DNA of 46,536 bases from Terriglobia bacterium (GTDB lineage: Bacteria > Acidobacteriota > Terriglobia > Bryobacterales > UBA6623). Both the position numbers and the translations under genes were made by a program. The DNA is taken from NCBI GenBank assembly GCA_009838515.1, contig VXRL01000005.1, positions 1 through 46,536 on the forward strand, read 5' to 3'. This document shows positions 6,256 to 14,948 of this stretch, in pieces. Under the pieces are notes generated by a model, which worked only from the letters and a program-made list of their open reading frames with translations, made no database searches and was not told the origin of the DNA. Positions within the stretch are counted from its first letter, which is position 1. Each line of letters opens with the position of its first letter.

Positions 6256-8451
6256 TTACGACCCCGGCAAGGATACAGCGACACGAATCACCGTGACCGA
6301 GTGCTCTGGGAACTCGTACTCAAATCGAGGGCCGGGAATCGGAAATTCCGACCTGCGGCTCGAGACGAGGTTCGGTTCCGAAAATGTGTTTGCTGTCTCA
6401 AGCGTTTCCGCGGTTACTGTCGTCGCTGTGCCCTTGTTTCCCAGCTGCCCCTCTATCCCCTCCAGCTCGACCCTCGCACGAATGGAATCCTCGGCCGAGG
6501 TATTCACGACCTTGAGAAACAATTCGGTGCCGTCCTCGCTTGCAGTGACGGAAACATCAAGCGCCGGTACCGCCGTGCCCAGCGAAGGGTCGCCAGGATC
6601 GTATTCGACGTCGCTTTCGACATCAGACTTCAAGCGCCAATCGCCGCGATGGCTGTTGTACGCCTCGATGACCGAATATGTCGCAGTAGTGAACACATCG
6701 TGGCGGCTGGCTTGAATCACACCGCCCGGCCAGCCGTTCACCAGGTCGGACACGGCGCTCATGCGGATCAAGTCACCCTGCCGTTCGAAGACGTTCATCA
6801 AGCGGGCTCCGTACAGCGCTGACTCCATCGTGTGCTGGCGCGGAATTCCGAATGTGGTGTTCCACTCGTTCAGCGCCACACCGATTTCCCTACCTGGCAC
6901 GATCTCACGAATCATGTCTCGGATCTGTCCGTAGAGGCGTTCGTACCAAAGAGGCCTGGCCATGAGGGCAGCGAAGCCGGGCGGATCGCCTTCCTTCGGT
7001 CGGTAGTGGTGAATCGCTATCAGATCGATTTCGCTCCCGATCTCCGTCAGCACAGTGCGGTTCCAGCTCGGGTCTTCGTCTCCGACGGCGATGATCTTGA
7101 TCGACGGATCGACGGCCTTCATCGCCCGGATGTAGCGCCGCGCGTTCGCAGCGTAGGTGGCGGCATCCGAGTGTCCCCGCACCCAGTCTCCCCAGATCTC
7201 GTTGCCGATCTCCCAGTAGACGACGCCAAAGGGCTCCGGATGCCCGTGCTTCGCCCTCTTCGCCCCGTAGGGCGTGGAAGCGTCTCCATTCACGTATTCG
7301 ACCCAGTTGGCAGCCTCTGCCGCAGTCGCAGGACGTGAGTCAATGCGGATGTCCTCGCCCACGGCCCGCAGTTCGGCTGCCTCGGGCACCGTCACGCCGC
7401 GTCCCTCGGCGTTCACGACTATGTTCGGCTCAGCATCGATGCTCGCGCAGAATTCCAGATACTCGATAGTGCCGAAGTCTGCTGGCTCAGGATCGTTGTC
7501 CCATGACATGTTGACCCAGATCGGACGTTCGTCCCGAGGGCCTATGCCCCATTCCCAGTGGTAGTCCTGTGCCACGTTTCCGCCTGGCCATCGCACGAAT
7601 GCTGGCTGTAGTGCTCGCACCTTCTCGAGTACGTCCGCTCGGATCTCGTTGACAGCGTCACTGGGCGTTAATGAGACTTGGTCAATCCAGATTGCACCGA
7701 CCCCATACATCCGAAAGACAAACCTCGCCAGCGGATCGGACTCAGAGGCTGGCAACTCGAACTCGAATCGTGTCCATTCGCTCGGGATGTCACTGAGCTC
7801 GTGAGCTGCATAGATCTTTCCACCGGAACGGTCCTCTTCCAAGGAAACACGCACCGACCCCTCGAAGGCATCGGACACGGCGAGTCCGTCCGCTGTCCGC
7901 TCGACGCCTTCGGCACGCAGCCAAACGGATCCCCTGTAGGTCAGGCCGGAGCGTACTGGAATGGCCGACTGGTAGATACCGTGACCCATCTGTTCTGGCA
8001 GCGAGTTGACCAGGACCTGTGCGCGGTTCTCGAAGGAAGTCGGGTAGCCCTGCTCGGAGACTCCGATGGACTTGCCTCCCAGCAGGAATCCGTTGGCGTG
8101 ATTGCGTGTGTCCGGATAGCGCTCCCAATAGTGGGCCGCCGCTGGCGGCGGGGCGACATCCTCGAATCCGCGGTTCACGATCAATTCCGCCCACAGGCCG
8201 CCCTTGATGTCTTCGAACATGAACTCGGCGAATTGCCCGTAGAGCAGGTCGCTGATGGGATTTAGGCGTTGGGAAGCGTCGATTCGGATCGTAGCGTCAA
8301 CCACTCCATCGTCGACATTGGGTAGCCCACCGCCGCAAGAACAGAGGACGGCGCCGGCAAGAAGTGACACCAGCGGGCCGACAAGCCGACATCCATTCGA
8401 CCGGCGGCTAGACCACAAGGGGAAGATCGCTTGAAGAATCGGAACGGGCAT
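6256..8451 (-). CDS. GH51 alpha-L-arabinofuranosidase lipoprotein
   Basis: 731 residues. The N-terminus has a hydrophobic stretch and a lipobox-like LCSC (likely lipidated Cys39, Cys37 possible), so the enzyme is probably anchored to a membrane. A GH51 barrel start (SDLLYGQFAEFMFEDIKGGLWAE cut short here, residues ~68-90) is interrupted by a jelly-roll module of about 160 residues (~100-265), a CBM4/9-like insertion usual in bacterial members. The catalytic acid/base is Glu418 in WEIGNEIWG and the nucleophile is Glu529 in ALNEWN. A C-terminal beta domain follows. The enzyme releases terminal arabinofuranose from arabinan, arabinoxylan or arabinogalactan. It is a single-gene unit with toxin-antitoxin operons on both sides. 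Length and motifs are normal. Confidence 0.88.
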   Translation of the reverse strand: MPVPILQAIFPLWSSRRSNGCRLVGPLVSLLAGAVLCSCGGGLPNVDDGVVDATIRIDASQRLNPISDLLYGQFAEFMFEDIKGGLWAELIVNRGFEDVAPPPAAAHYWERYPDTRNHANGFLLGGKSIGVSEQGYPTSFENRAQVLVNSLPEQMGHGIYQSAIPVRSGLTYRGSVWLRAEGVERTADGLAVSDAFEGSVRVSLEEDRSGGKIYAAHELSDIPSEWTRFEFELPASESDPLARFVFRMYGVGAIWIDQVSLTPSDAVNEIRADVLEKVRALQPAFVRWPGGNVAQDYHWEWGIGPRDERPIWVNMSWDNDPEPADFGTIEYLEFCASIDAEPNIVVNAEGRGVTVPEAAELRAVGEDIRIDSRPATAAEAANWVEYVNGDASTPYGAKRAKHGHPEPFGVVYWEIGNEIWGDWVRGHSDAATYAANARRYIRAMKAVDPSIKIIAVGDEDPSWNRTVLTEIGSEIDLIAIHHYRPKEGDPPGFAALMARPLWYERLYGQIRDMIREIVPGREIGVALNEWNTTFGIPRQHTMESALYGARLMNVFERQGDLIRMSAVSDLVNGWPGGVIQASRHDVFTTATYSVIEAYNSHRGDWRLKSDVESDVEYDPGDPSLGTAVPALDVSVTASEDGTELFLKVVNTSAEDSIRARVELEGIEGQLGNKGTATTVTAETLETANTFSEPNLVSSRRSEFPIPGPRFEYEFPEHSVTVIRVAVSLPGS

Positions 8452-8559
8452 TGTGTATTGAGCCAGACCGCTGCACCGCCACCTTACCGCATACTTCGCG
8501 AGCTACGGGCCGGATCCGCTTCGATGCCTTGCAAGCCTTGGCTAGCGAGTTTGGCCCGA

Positions 8560-8832
8560 TCAATGACCAGAAGAATGGCTGCGATAAGATTCTCGGCGGT
8601 GAGCGACGCGAATGACCAACACGATGAGCTCATCGTTCTGTAGTTCATACAGAATCCGATAGTCGCCTACTCGAAGCCGGCGCAAGCCTCGCAGGTCACC
8701 CTTCAGAGTGGCACCGAGGTGAGGAGCATCGGCTAGCCGGTCGATCGCTGCGACAATCCGTGCCCGGTGCGGCTTGGCCACATTCCTCAGCTCTTTGGCT
8801 GCGCTCTCCTTAATCCGTATCGAGTATTTCAC
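8560..8832 (-). CDS. ParE/RelE-family toxin
   Basis: 90 residues from a GTG start beginning MKYSIRIKESAAKEL. Typical ParE/RelE features follow: RARIVAAIDRLADAPHLG, then LKGDLRGLRRLRVGDYRILYEL, then VLVIRVAHRRESY. The gene overlaps the 3' end of its antitoxin by 23 bp. The GTG at 8832 is preferred because it starts exactly at the conserved N-terminus; a longer frame would only add sequence shared with the antitoxin gene. Members either poison gyrase (ParE) or cut mRNA on the ribosome (RelE), and sequence alone does not say which. It appears intact. Confidence 0.85.
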   Translation of the reverse strand: MKYSIRIKESAAKELRNVAKPHRARIVAAIDRLADAPHLGATLKGDLRGLRRLRVGDYRILYELQNDELIVLVIRVAHRRESYRSHSSGH

Positions 8833-9034
8833 GCCGGACTTGATCCCAGTCCAGCACCGGATCGCTAGGATCCCGGAGCCGGTCGATGGCAACAGAGAGA
8901 TCGTCAAAATCTTCCAGATAGTGCTCGATGGCGAGGCGGATCACTTCCGCCCGACTGCGGCGCAGCTGTCTTGCGGCCGTATCCAGCACATCGACCACCG
9001 GGTCGGGTAATCGCGCTGTCACCTGTTGGGGCAT
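8810..9034 (-). CDS. Ribbon-helix-helix antitoxin (ParD/CopG type)
   Basis: 74 residues beginning MPQQVTARLPD. A beta strand QVTARL is followed by helices with ARQLRRSRAEVIRLAIEHYLED, the CopG/Arc DNA-binding fold. The acidic C-terminus (DPSDPVLDWDQVRREILDTD) is of the toxin-binding type. The ATG at 9034 has AGGA seven bases upstream, which favours it over the in-frame ATG at 9067. It is first in a two-gene operon with the ParE/RelE toxin. The upstream 464 bp contain the alternating heptamer array described separately, a possible operator. Confidence 0.83.
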   Translation of the reverse strand: MPQQVTARLPDPVVDVLDTAARQLRRSRAEVIRLAIEHYLEDFDDLSVAIDRLRDPSDPVLDWDQVRREILDTD

Positions 9035-9498
9035 GGTAGTTCCTACATCGTTTGAGGTAAGTGACATTAGATTACTTCACTTTGAGTGAATAGTCAAGCC
9101 AGACTCCAGCTCCCGACAGTGTTCGGGTCCGCTAATCGCCGCAAATCTGTGGTGCGTGCTCGTCGGCAGGGCGCGATGCAACAATGTACCGAAGTTGCGC
9201 TCGACGTTATAGCGACCGCCGTGCCCACCTAGTCATACTGGCCCAACGTACCGTGAAGCCAGCCAATTGGGTGTTCGAGCCTTCCTGCTGAAGATGCAAC
9301 ATATGCAAATTGCAACTGATTTGAGATCAGTTATTGACTGATACGGCATCAGTTAGCAACTGATATTCGGCGTGCTTCGCACCTATCAGCCTTGCCCGCA
9401 GTCTCCAAGCCCTGCGAACGGCTGCCGGACGACTCCATGAACCCCGGCATCCGCAGCCGGAAGGTACGACGGTCCCACCCCAGCGGTGCCCTCGTCCT
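9035..9498. other. Intergenic region upstream of the toxin-antitoxin pair
   Basis: 464 bp between the antitoxin start and the end of the SGNH hydrolase gene. The part 9065-9095 next to the antitoxin is A+T-rich and likely carries its promoter. The part 9301-9364 holds the alternating heptamer array; the line 9301-9360 is 37% G+C by count. No coding sequence is visible. Confidence 0.5.
9314..9364. repeat. Five alternating AACTGAT/ATCAGTT heptamers at helical spacing
   Basis: Copies start at 9314 (AACTGAT), 9326 (ATCAGTT), 9337 (ACTGAT, six bases), 9348 (ATCAGTT) and 9358 (AACTGAT). Orientation alternates and start-to-start spacing is 12, 11, 11 and 10 bp, close to one DNA turn. Adjacent copies form hairpin-capable dyads with 4-5 bp loops. 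This looks like a multi-site operator for a dimeric DNA-binding protein. The nearest gene reading away from it is the RHH antitoxin about 280 bp downstream on the minus strand. Confidence 0.55.
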
Positions 9499-10236
9499 TC
9501 AGTCGGATTCGAGCGTCCGGCGAATCAGCTCTGCGGTGTTCCCGGCCAGCAGTGCCGAGGAATCCTTCGAGAAATGTACGTTGTCAGGCCGCACGTGCGG
9601 GACATTGTGGTCCCTAATGAATGAATTCATGTCATCGACTTCAATACCGTGACGCTGGATGACTTCCCACGCCGCTGCGTTGTACTTGGCCAAGTCTGCT
9701 GGCACTCGCCCTTGGGCTCCCTCAGGCACCGGTGTCGTGGGGCGCCAGATCAATGTCGCGCCGGTCTGATTCAGCCGCTGGACCAGTTTCTCCAAGTTGG
9801 CTGCATACTCGCCCACGGTGCTGACTTGCTTGCCCTTGGGCGGGAGTGCGAGCTTGCCCTCTTCGTCTACATACTTGAGGTCATGCAGGCCCCAGTTGAA
9901 ATGGATGAGATCCCACTTCCCGTCCCCTAGCCACTGGTCGATGGACTCGAGACCCTTCCATGTGTGTGCGCAGTTCGTCGGAGGGCGGTGCACGTTGGCG
10001 ATTCCGTCAAGCGCCGCACGCAATGGCAGGGTGTAGCCGATCGAAATCGAATCCCCGATGATCAGCACCCTAGGAAGTGTGGGGCTGTCTACGACCGGGG
10101 CGAATTCGGCTCTTGGTGCGCGTTGGCCGACTGCAACTGTTGCGAACAGAGCGGTCGCTAGCGCGATGCGGCAGACGCGCGATCCTAATCTCGGGCCAAA
10201 CCGCCTGTAACAAGTGGTTTGGAGAAAGATATTCAT
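9499..10236 (-). CDS. Secreted SGNH/GDSL hydrolase
   Basis: 245 residues from the ATG at 10236, chosen because it follows AAGAGAG and directly precedes a signal peptide (RIALATALFATVAVGQ). A longer frame would run back into the sulfatase gene. SGNH blocks are present: GDSISIGY (nucleophile Ser), WGLHD in place of the usual GxND, and DNVHFS with the catalytic Asp/His pair. Such enzymes usually remove acetyl or other acyl groups from carbohydrates. The gene starts 16 bp after the sulfatase stop on the same strand, so the two are probably one transcript acting on the same modified polysaccharide. The substrate is inferred from context only. Confidence 0.8.
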   Translation of the reverse strand: MNIFLQTTCYRRFGPRLGSRVCRIALATALFATVAVGQRAPRAEFAPVVDSPTLPRVLIIGDSISIGYTLPLRAALDGIANVHRPPTNCAHTWKGLESIDQWLGDGKWDLIHFNWGLHDLKYVDEEGKLALPPKGKQVSTVGEYAANLEKLVQRLNQTGATLIWRPTTPVPEGAQGRVPADLAKYNAAAWEVIQRHGIEVDDMNSFIRDHNVPHVRPDNVHFSKDSSALLAGNTAELIRRTLESD

Positions 10237-10252
10237 CTCTCTTGTCACCGTT

Positions 10253-11803
10253 TCACTCGCTCTGATCACCGGCCGCAGAGTACAGATCCCCGCCACCGTC
10301 GCTGGCGCCGGGGAGCGCGGCCTTCCACCCGCTCCGCAGCACGGCGGCAAGGCGGTCCATAGTGGGCTGGTGCTCTGGATCGCCAGCTAGGTTGTCGTAC
10401 TCCTTGGGATCACTGTCCAGGTCGTATAGCTCGAATTGCGGGTCACCATCACCCTCGAGGGGCGTCCACTCCGTGAAGCGATACCGGGCAGTGCGCACCG
10501 ACCGTCCATGTGCGCCGCGCCGCTGCGCTTCCGAGAAAATCGCGCTCTTCCAAGGAACGTCCGGGTCTTCGAGCACGGGCCGGAAGCTGATGCCCTCCAT
10601 GCCCTCGGGAGACGGCAGTCCGCAGAGGTCGGCCAAGCTCGGGTAAAGGTCAACGAGCTCAACCAACGCACTGGTGGTCCTGCCGGACACTCCGCCAGGT
10701 ATTCGCACGATCAACGGAACTCTCGTCGATTCCTCGAACTGCGTGTGCTTGCGCCAGAGCCCACCGTGCTCTCCGAGATGGAAACCGTGGTCGCTCACGA
10801 AGACCACAATGGTGGAGCTTTCCAATTCAAGTTCAGCCAACGCCTCCATCAGCAAGCCAACTTGGACATCCATCAGAGTGACCGTCGCGTGATACGCGGC
10901 GATCGCTTGGCTCACCTGCTCCTCGCTGTGGTCCTTATCTTCCGGGTAGTTGCCTAGCGCCGGCGCGGGAATGTCGGCAGTGTCGTCGGATGGCTCGTCC
11001 GGCAGGGCGACTTCCGAGACGGGATGCTGCTGGAAGAATTCTTTGGGCGCGACCCACGGCTGGTGCGGTTTGTGGAAGCCAGCCGCGATAAAGAACGGCT
11101 TGTCCCGGTTCTCCCGCAGCAACTCAATGACACGCCGCGTGGTTTGACCATCGGGGGTCTCGGCTTCGGTCTCGTCGGTGGCCCGCCAACTCAACGGCAT
11201 CCCGGTAGGACGGTCTAGGTGCCCCAAGATTTCCGCCCTCGAGAGGCCATCGTCCGAACCCTCGATCCACGTGTTGTCACGGACCTCGGAATGGTCCACT
11301 CCCGGAAGGTAGTGCTCCCGAAGGGCGGCATTCTCTGAGATGTCCCATCTCACGGCCGCTTCGTACCTGCCGTGGGCTACCTTCCCTACCCTTGCGGTGA
11401 AGTACCCGTGCTCGTCGAAGTACTCGGGCAGCATCACGACGTCGCCTAGGTGAGTACGCGGCTCTACGAAGTTTCCGTAGACGTTTGTGGTCGCAGGTCG
11501 GCGGCCACTGAGGAAGGATGTCCGAGACGGGTTGCAAACGGGATCCTGTGCGTAGGCCCTGTCGAATTGCACCCCCTGGGATGCAAACCTGTCGATGTTG
11601 GGGGTCTTGGCTGTCGGATAGTCGTGATACGTGCCCAGCGCAACGTTCAGATCGTCGACGACGATGAACAGCACATTGGGTTGTTCCGGCAGTGCGGAAG
11701 TCTCGGGCGCAGAGCACGCCCCAAACACGAGGCACAGGCAGGCCACGGCCAGCACCGTCACCTGCGATTGCGAGAATAGATGGGAGATTCGGCGTCGATG
11801 CAT
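10253..11803 (-). CDS. Type I sulfatase lipoprotein (iduronate-2-sulfatase-like)
   Basis: 516 residues. Lipobox VFGAC (Cys30). The metal-binding NVLFIVVDDLN is near residue 43-53. The maturation motif is CNPSR with Cys90 as the formylglycine precursor, followed by TSFLSGRRP. Further sulfatase signatures are FHKPHQPW and VFVSDHGFHLGEHG. The DDLNVALGTY start and CNPSR are typical of the iduronate-2-sulfatase-like branch rather than the arylsulfatase branch seen at 30-34 kb. Activation needs a formylglycine-generating enzyme, which is not encoded here. It is probably co-transcribed with the SGNH hydrolase and divergent from the alpha/beta hydrolase gene. Confidence 0.88.
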   Translation of the reverse strand: MHRRRISHLFSQSQVTVLAVACLCLVFGACSAPETSALPEQPNVLFIVVDDLNVALGTYHDYPTAKTPNIDRFASQGVQFDRAYAQDPVCNPSRTSFLSGRRPATTNVYGNFVEPRTHLGDVVMLPEYFDEHGYFTARVGKVAHGRYEAAVRWDISENAALREHYLPGVDHSEVRDNTWIEGSDDGLSRAEILGHLDRPTGMPLSWRATDETEAETPDGQTTRRVIELLRENRDKPFFIAAGFHKPHQPWVAPKEFFQQHPVSEVALPDEPSDDTADIPAPALGNYPEDKDHSEEQVSQAIAAYHATVTLMDVQVGLLMEALAELELESSTIVVFVSDHGFHLGEHGGLWRKHTQFEESTRVPLIVRIPGGVSGRTTSALVELVDLYPSLADLCGLPSPEGMEGISFRPVLEDPDVPWKSAIFSEAQRRGAHGRSVRTARYRFTEWTPLEGDGDPQFELYDLDSDPKEYDNLAGDPEHQPTMDRLAAVLRSGWKAALPGASDGGGDLYSAAGDQSE

Positions 11804-11931
11804 GGTTGGTTGAGGGCTATCCGGTGCTTTCCGATCCGGAGCACAGCCCGAACCTATGATAGATGCGCCAACTGTCCCCGATCTCTGTGAATTCCGTTTC
11901 AGTGGATCTTGTACCCCCGAATCCGAAAGTC

Positions 11932-12564
11932 ATGGCCCGCAAGCTGCAATCCATCTTTCTCATAGGCCCTGCGGGACGGCTCGAGGCACTTCTCGAAGAA
12001 CCCGAGCCTCCCAATCGAATCGAGCGTGTCTTCGTCGTCTGCCACCCCCACCCCCAATACGGCGGGACGATGCACAACAAGGTCGTCTTCCGCATTGCCA
12101 AAGCCGGCCGCAGCATGGGAGCGGCCGTGCTGCGATTCAACTTCCGCGGTGTTGGTGCAAGTTCGGGCACTTATGATGCCGGCAAGGGCGAACAGGACGA
12201 CCTTAGGGCGGCAATTCAGTACATGCAGGAACGCTATGCGGGCATCCCCCTGACTGTGGGCGGCTTCTCGTTTGGGTCGAGAGTCAGCTTGCCCGTGTGC
12301 TGTGGTCACCCGACCGTGGAGCGAATCGTCGCCGTGGGAACTCCCGTCAATCGGGACGACGACATGAGCTTTCTAGAGGGATGCAGTTGCCCCAAGCACT
12401 TCGTACACAGCACGCAGGACGAGTTCGGTTCACGTAGCAACATGGAGCGCGTCTTCGACATGGCGGGCGAGCCGAAGCAGCTGACCTGGATCGAGGCCAG
12501 CGATCACTTCTTCTCTGATGCCCTAGACGCACTGGAGGATGCCGTGCGCAAGGCGCTCGGTTAG
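11932..12564 (+). CDS. Alpha/beta hydrolase of the COG2945 type
   Basis: 210 residues starting MARKLQSIFLIGPAG. Signatures are HPHPQYGGTMHNKVV near residue 38, FNFRGVGASSG near 70, and the nucleophile elbow GFSFGS (Ser113). The catalytic His is in EASDHFFSD near the C-terminus. This small cytoplasmic family has no settled substrate; members are predicted esterases or thioesterases. The ATG at 11932 fits the family N-terminus better than the in-frame ATG at 11863. A TATGAT box at about 11855-11860 could be a -10 element. The next gene starts 10 bp after the stop, so it probably leads an operon with the ketopantoate reductase and perhaps nadC. Confidence 0.8.
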   Translation: MARKLQSIFLIGPAGRLEALLEEPEPPNRIERVFVVCHPHPQYGGTMHNKVVFRIAKAGRSMGAAVLRFNFRGVGASSGTYDAGKGEQDDLRAAIQYMQERYAGIPLTVGGFSFGSRVSLPVCCGHPTVERIVAVGTPVNRDDDMSFLEGCSCPKHFVHSTQDEFGSRSNMERVFDMAGEPKQLTWIEASDHFFSDALDALEDAVRKALG

Positions 12565-12574
12565 GCTGCGCACC

Positions 12575-13552
12575 GTGAAGTTCGCGATCTACGGTGCCGG
12601 CGCCGTCGGTGGCTTCCTAGGGACCCGATTGCTAGAAGGCGGGCACGACGTACACTTCATCGCACGAGGAGCGAACTTGGACGCCCAGCGCGAGCGAGGC
12701 CTGTTGATTCGCAGCGATGTGTTCGGCGAGAAGCGCTACCAAGTGCATGCAACCTCATCCGCAGCCGAAGTCGGCCGCTCGGACTTCGTGGTCTTGGCTG
12801 TCAAGGCGAGCGCGCTGACGCACATCGCTCCGCTAGTCGAGCCCCTGAAGGGTGCCGAGACGACCTTCGTCTCGACGCAGAACGGATTGCCGTGGTGGTA
12901 CTTCCATGGTGTGCCAGGTGACGACTCGCCCATCGAGTGCGTTGATCCCGGAGGCGTAGTCGCGAAGCATATCCCGGGGCCGCTCGTATTGGGAGCGATC
13001 GTCTACATGTCGTGCTCCATGGCCGGCCCCGGCATCGTTACCCACAGCTCCGGTGTGCGCCTGCCTCTGGGAGAGCCGTCCGGGGAGCGTAGCGAGCGCA
13101 TACGCCTGCTTTCGTTGGCGCTACGGGACGTCGGCATCAAGGCACCGGTGCGCAACAACATCCGCCATGAACTCTGGGTCAAGCTCATGGGCAACGCTGC
13201 GTTCAATCCTCTCAGCGCCTTGACCCGCACGACACTGGCTGAACTGACCGATTCTCCTCAAGGCTTGCGCCTGACAGAGACAATCATGGACGAAGTGCGG
13301 CAGGTCGCATCCGCAGTTGGCGTGCAGATCGCGCTCTCCAACGATCGCCGCATCGCCGGGGCACGCGCGGCGGGAAGCCATAAGCCATCTATGCTCCAAG
13401 ACCTAGAGCAAGGGCGTGCTGCCGAATTGGATGCTCTGCTTGGCGCGGTGCTGGAACTCGCCGAGAGGTACCACGTTTCCGTGCCGACACTCAGAGTGAT
13501 CGATACGGTCTCCAGACTGCTCTTCCAGCCGGCGTCCGAGCAAGTGGCCTGA
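12575..13552 (+). CDS. panE: 2-Dehydropantoate 2-reductase family protein (ApbA/PanE)
   Basis: 325 residues from a GTG start at the conserved KFAIYGAGAVGG. The NADPH-binding glycine motif is at residues 7-13. The catalytic lysine lies in ELWVKLMGNAAFNPLSALT (Lys203), with the expected Asn four residues on (Asn207). Both N- and C-terminal ApbA domains are complete. The enzyme reduces ketopantoate to pantoate in coenzyme A synthesis. Paralogues with other keto-acid substrates are common in this family, so the exact role is not certain. It follows the alpha/beta hydrolase by 10 bp and precedes nadC by 48 bp, all on the same strand. Confidence 0.83.
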   Translation: MKFAIYGAGAVGGFLGTRLLEGGHDVHFIARGANLDAQRERGLLIRSDVFGEKRYQVHATSSAAEVGRSDFVVLAVKASALTHIAPLVEPLKGAETTFVSTQNGLPWWYFHGVPGDDSPIECVDPGGVVAKHIPGPLVLGAIVYMSCSMAGPGIVTHSSGVRLPLGEPSGERSERIRLLSLALRDVGIKAPVRNNIRHELWVKLMGNAAFNPLSALTRTTLAELTDSPQGLRLTETIMDEVRQVASAVGVQIALSNDRRIAGARAAGSHKPSMLQDLEQGRAAELDALLGAVLELAERYHVSVPTLRVIDTVSRLLFQPASEQVA

Positions 13553-13600
13553 ACCCTAGGGAAGTCCCGGAGCCGCCAAATCAGATCAGAACCTCAGACC

Positions 13601-14419
13601 ATGCTGCATTGGGATCATCCACAGGTTCGCGACCTCATCCGGCTAGCGGTGGCCGAGGATGTTGGCGCCGGCGACGTGACTACCGAGGCCTGCGTGCCCC
13701 GAGACTCGCAGAGCGTAGGCTATTTTTTGACTAAGCAAGACTTAACGTTGGCTGGCACTGACCTCCTGCGAATCGTCTATCACGAAGAGAAGATTGAGGT
13801 TCTGGAGAGCGATGGCACGCATGTGCCTACGGGCAAGGTCTTCGCCCGGGTCAGTGGTTCAACCCGGCGCCTCCTGACACTGGAGAGAACCGCATTGAAC
13901 TTCCTGCAAAGGACTTGCGGCGTCGCCACCTCGACGAGCCGGTTCGTCAAGGCAATTGAGGGAACGGGCTGCACGCTTCTGGATACACGCAAGACCAGTC
14001 CTGGCATGCGTGTCCTCAATAAGCTGTCCGTTCGGGCGGGCGGTGGAACGAATCACAGGCTAGGGCTGTTCGACGCAGTGCTGATCAAGAACAATCACAT
14101 CGATGCCGCGGGCAGTATTACCCAAGCAATCGAGAACTGTCGTCGTACGGGCCGGACCATCGAGGTCGAGGTTCGCGACTCGGGGGAGTTGGAAGAGGCC
14201 CTCAGCTGTGGGATCCGCCATATCCTGCTTGACAACTTCTCTCCCCACCAAGTCGCCGAGGCTGTAGAGCGGGTCGCAGGCCGGGCGAAGTTGGAGATCT
14301 CCGGCAACGTCCGGCTAGAAACCATCCGAGCTTACGCGGAGGCTGGAGCCGACTATATTTCCGTTGGGGCGCTGACCCACTCGGCACCCGCGGCAGACAT
14401 TAGCTTCCGGCTGAAGTGA
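13601..14419 (+). CDS. nadC: Nicotinate-nucleotide pyrophosphorylase (carboxylating)
   Basis: 272 residues, normal family length. NadC signatures are DTRKTSPGMR at 128-137, GGGTNHRLGL at 147-156, KNNHI at 163-167, and a C-terminal IEVEV...LLDNFSP...EISGNV barrel edge. It converts quinolinate and phosphoribosyl pyrophosphate to nicotinate mononucleotide, CO2 and pyrophosphate in de novo NAD synthesis. nadA and nadB are not in the window. It is the last gene of the plus-strand group beginning at 11932 and is convergent with the small membrane protein gene ending at 14475. Confidence 0.93.
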   Translation: MLHWDHPQVRDLIRLAVAEDVGAGDVTTEACVPRDSQSVGYFLTKQDLTLAGTDLLRIVYHEEKIEVLESDGTHVPTGKVFARVSGSTRRLLTLERTALNFLQRTCGVATSTSRFVKAIEGTGCTLLDTRKTSPGMRVLNKLSVRAGGGTNHRLGLFDAVLIKNNHIDAAGSITQAIENCRRTGRTIEVEVRDSGELEEALSCGIRHILLDNFSPHQVAEAVERVAGRAKLEISGNVRLETIRAYAEAGADYISVGALTHSAPAADISFRLK

Positions 14420-14453
14420 AAAGTTGTCGAGGATCAGCGGCTGCAGAATACAG

Positions 14454-14478
14454 GTGAGCTACCGAGAGAGCAGCTCAC
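14454..14478. terminator. Hairpin between convergent nadC and small membrane protein gene
   Basis: The perfect arms GTGAGCT (14454-14460) and AGCTCAC (14472-14478) flank an 11-base loop. It sits 34 bp after the nadC stop and overlaps the stop codon of the minus-strand gene, so it could serve both transcripts. No T-tract follows, which weakens the call. Confidence 0.35.
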
Positions 14479-14789
14479 TTGAATTCCGACTTGCTGTACC
14501 CGGCCGGATCCGAGAGCGGACGGTTCAGATCCAGTTCGATCTTGGGTTCTGGCCCTTTCGTCCCACGAAACCAATAGTAGCCCGTTGACCACCAAGCGAG
14601 TGCCATTTGCAACCAGGTCACTGGCGAGCCCATTAGTCCATACCACTGCACCGTGAACCACGAAGCGAGCAGCACCATGCCAACTAAGCAGATTTTTTCA
14701 GCTGTTTTCTTGCGATGCCAGTGAGTCAGCCAGTGCGATGTTTCCGGTTCGATCCTAGGCTGCACCGCGAAAGGATCGCTCACGCTCAT
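14475..14789 (-). CDS. Small two-pass membrane protein, paralogue B
   Basis: 104 residues, family not recognised. A polar N-terminus with the motif RIEPETSHWLTHWHRKKTAEK leads into a hydrophobic segment (ICLVGMVLLASWF). A second hydrophobic segment follows (WLQMALAWWSTGYYWF), then a charged tail. The same plan and motif recur in the gene at 14949-15236, which reads RIEPEESWWLAPWHRKKTSEK. The two are clearly duplicates. Both lie downstream of the FtsX-type permease on the same strand, so an accessory role in the membrane is conceivable but unproven. Two predicted membrane helices, probably with both ends on the same side. Coding status is supported by the conserved paralogue. Confidence 0.7.
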   Translation of the reverse strand: MSVSDPFAVQPRIEPETSHWLTHWHRKKTAEKICLVGMVLLASWFTVQWYGLMGSPVTWLQMALAWWSTGYYWFRGTKGPEPKIELDLNRPLSDPAGYSKSEFK

Positions 14790-14948
14790 ACTCTATCACC
14801 CGGTCATTGAGCAGAGTCCTACTATTGACTCACCCCCAGCGGAAGACGACTTCCAGTGTTGCCACCCTGATGAGTCGATCCGTCGAGGCGATTGAGCGAT
14901 GCAAGACTCTCGGCCACCGGCTAGACCATCAAAGTCGAAGTCTGGGAT

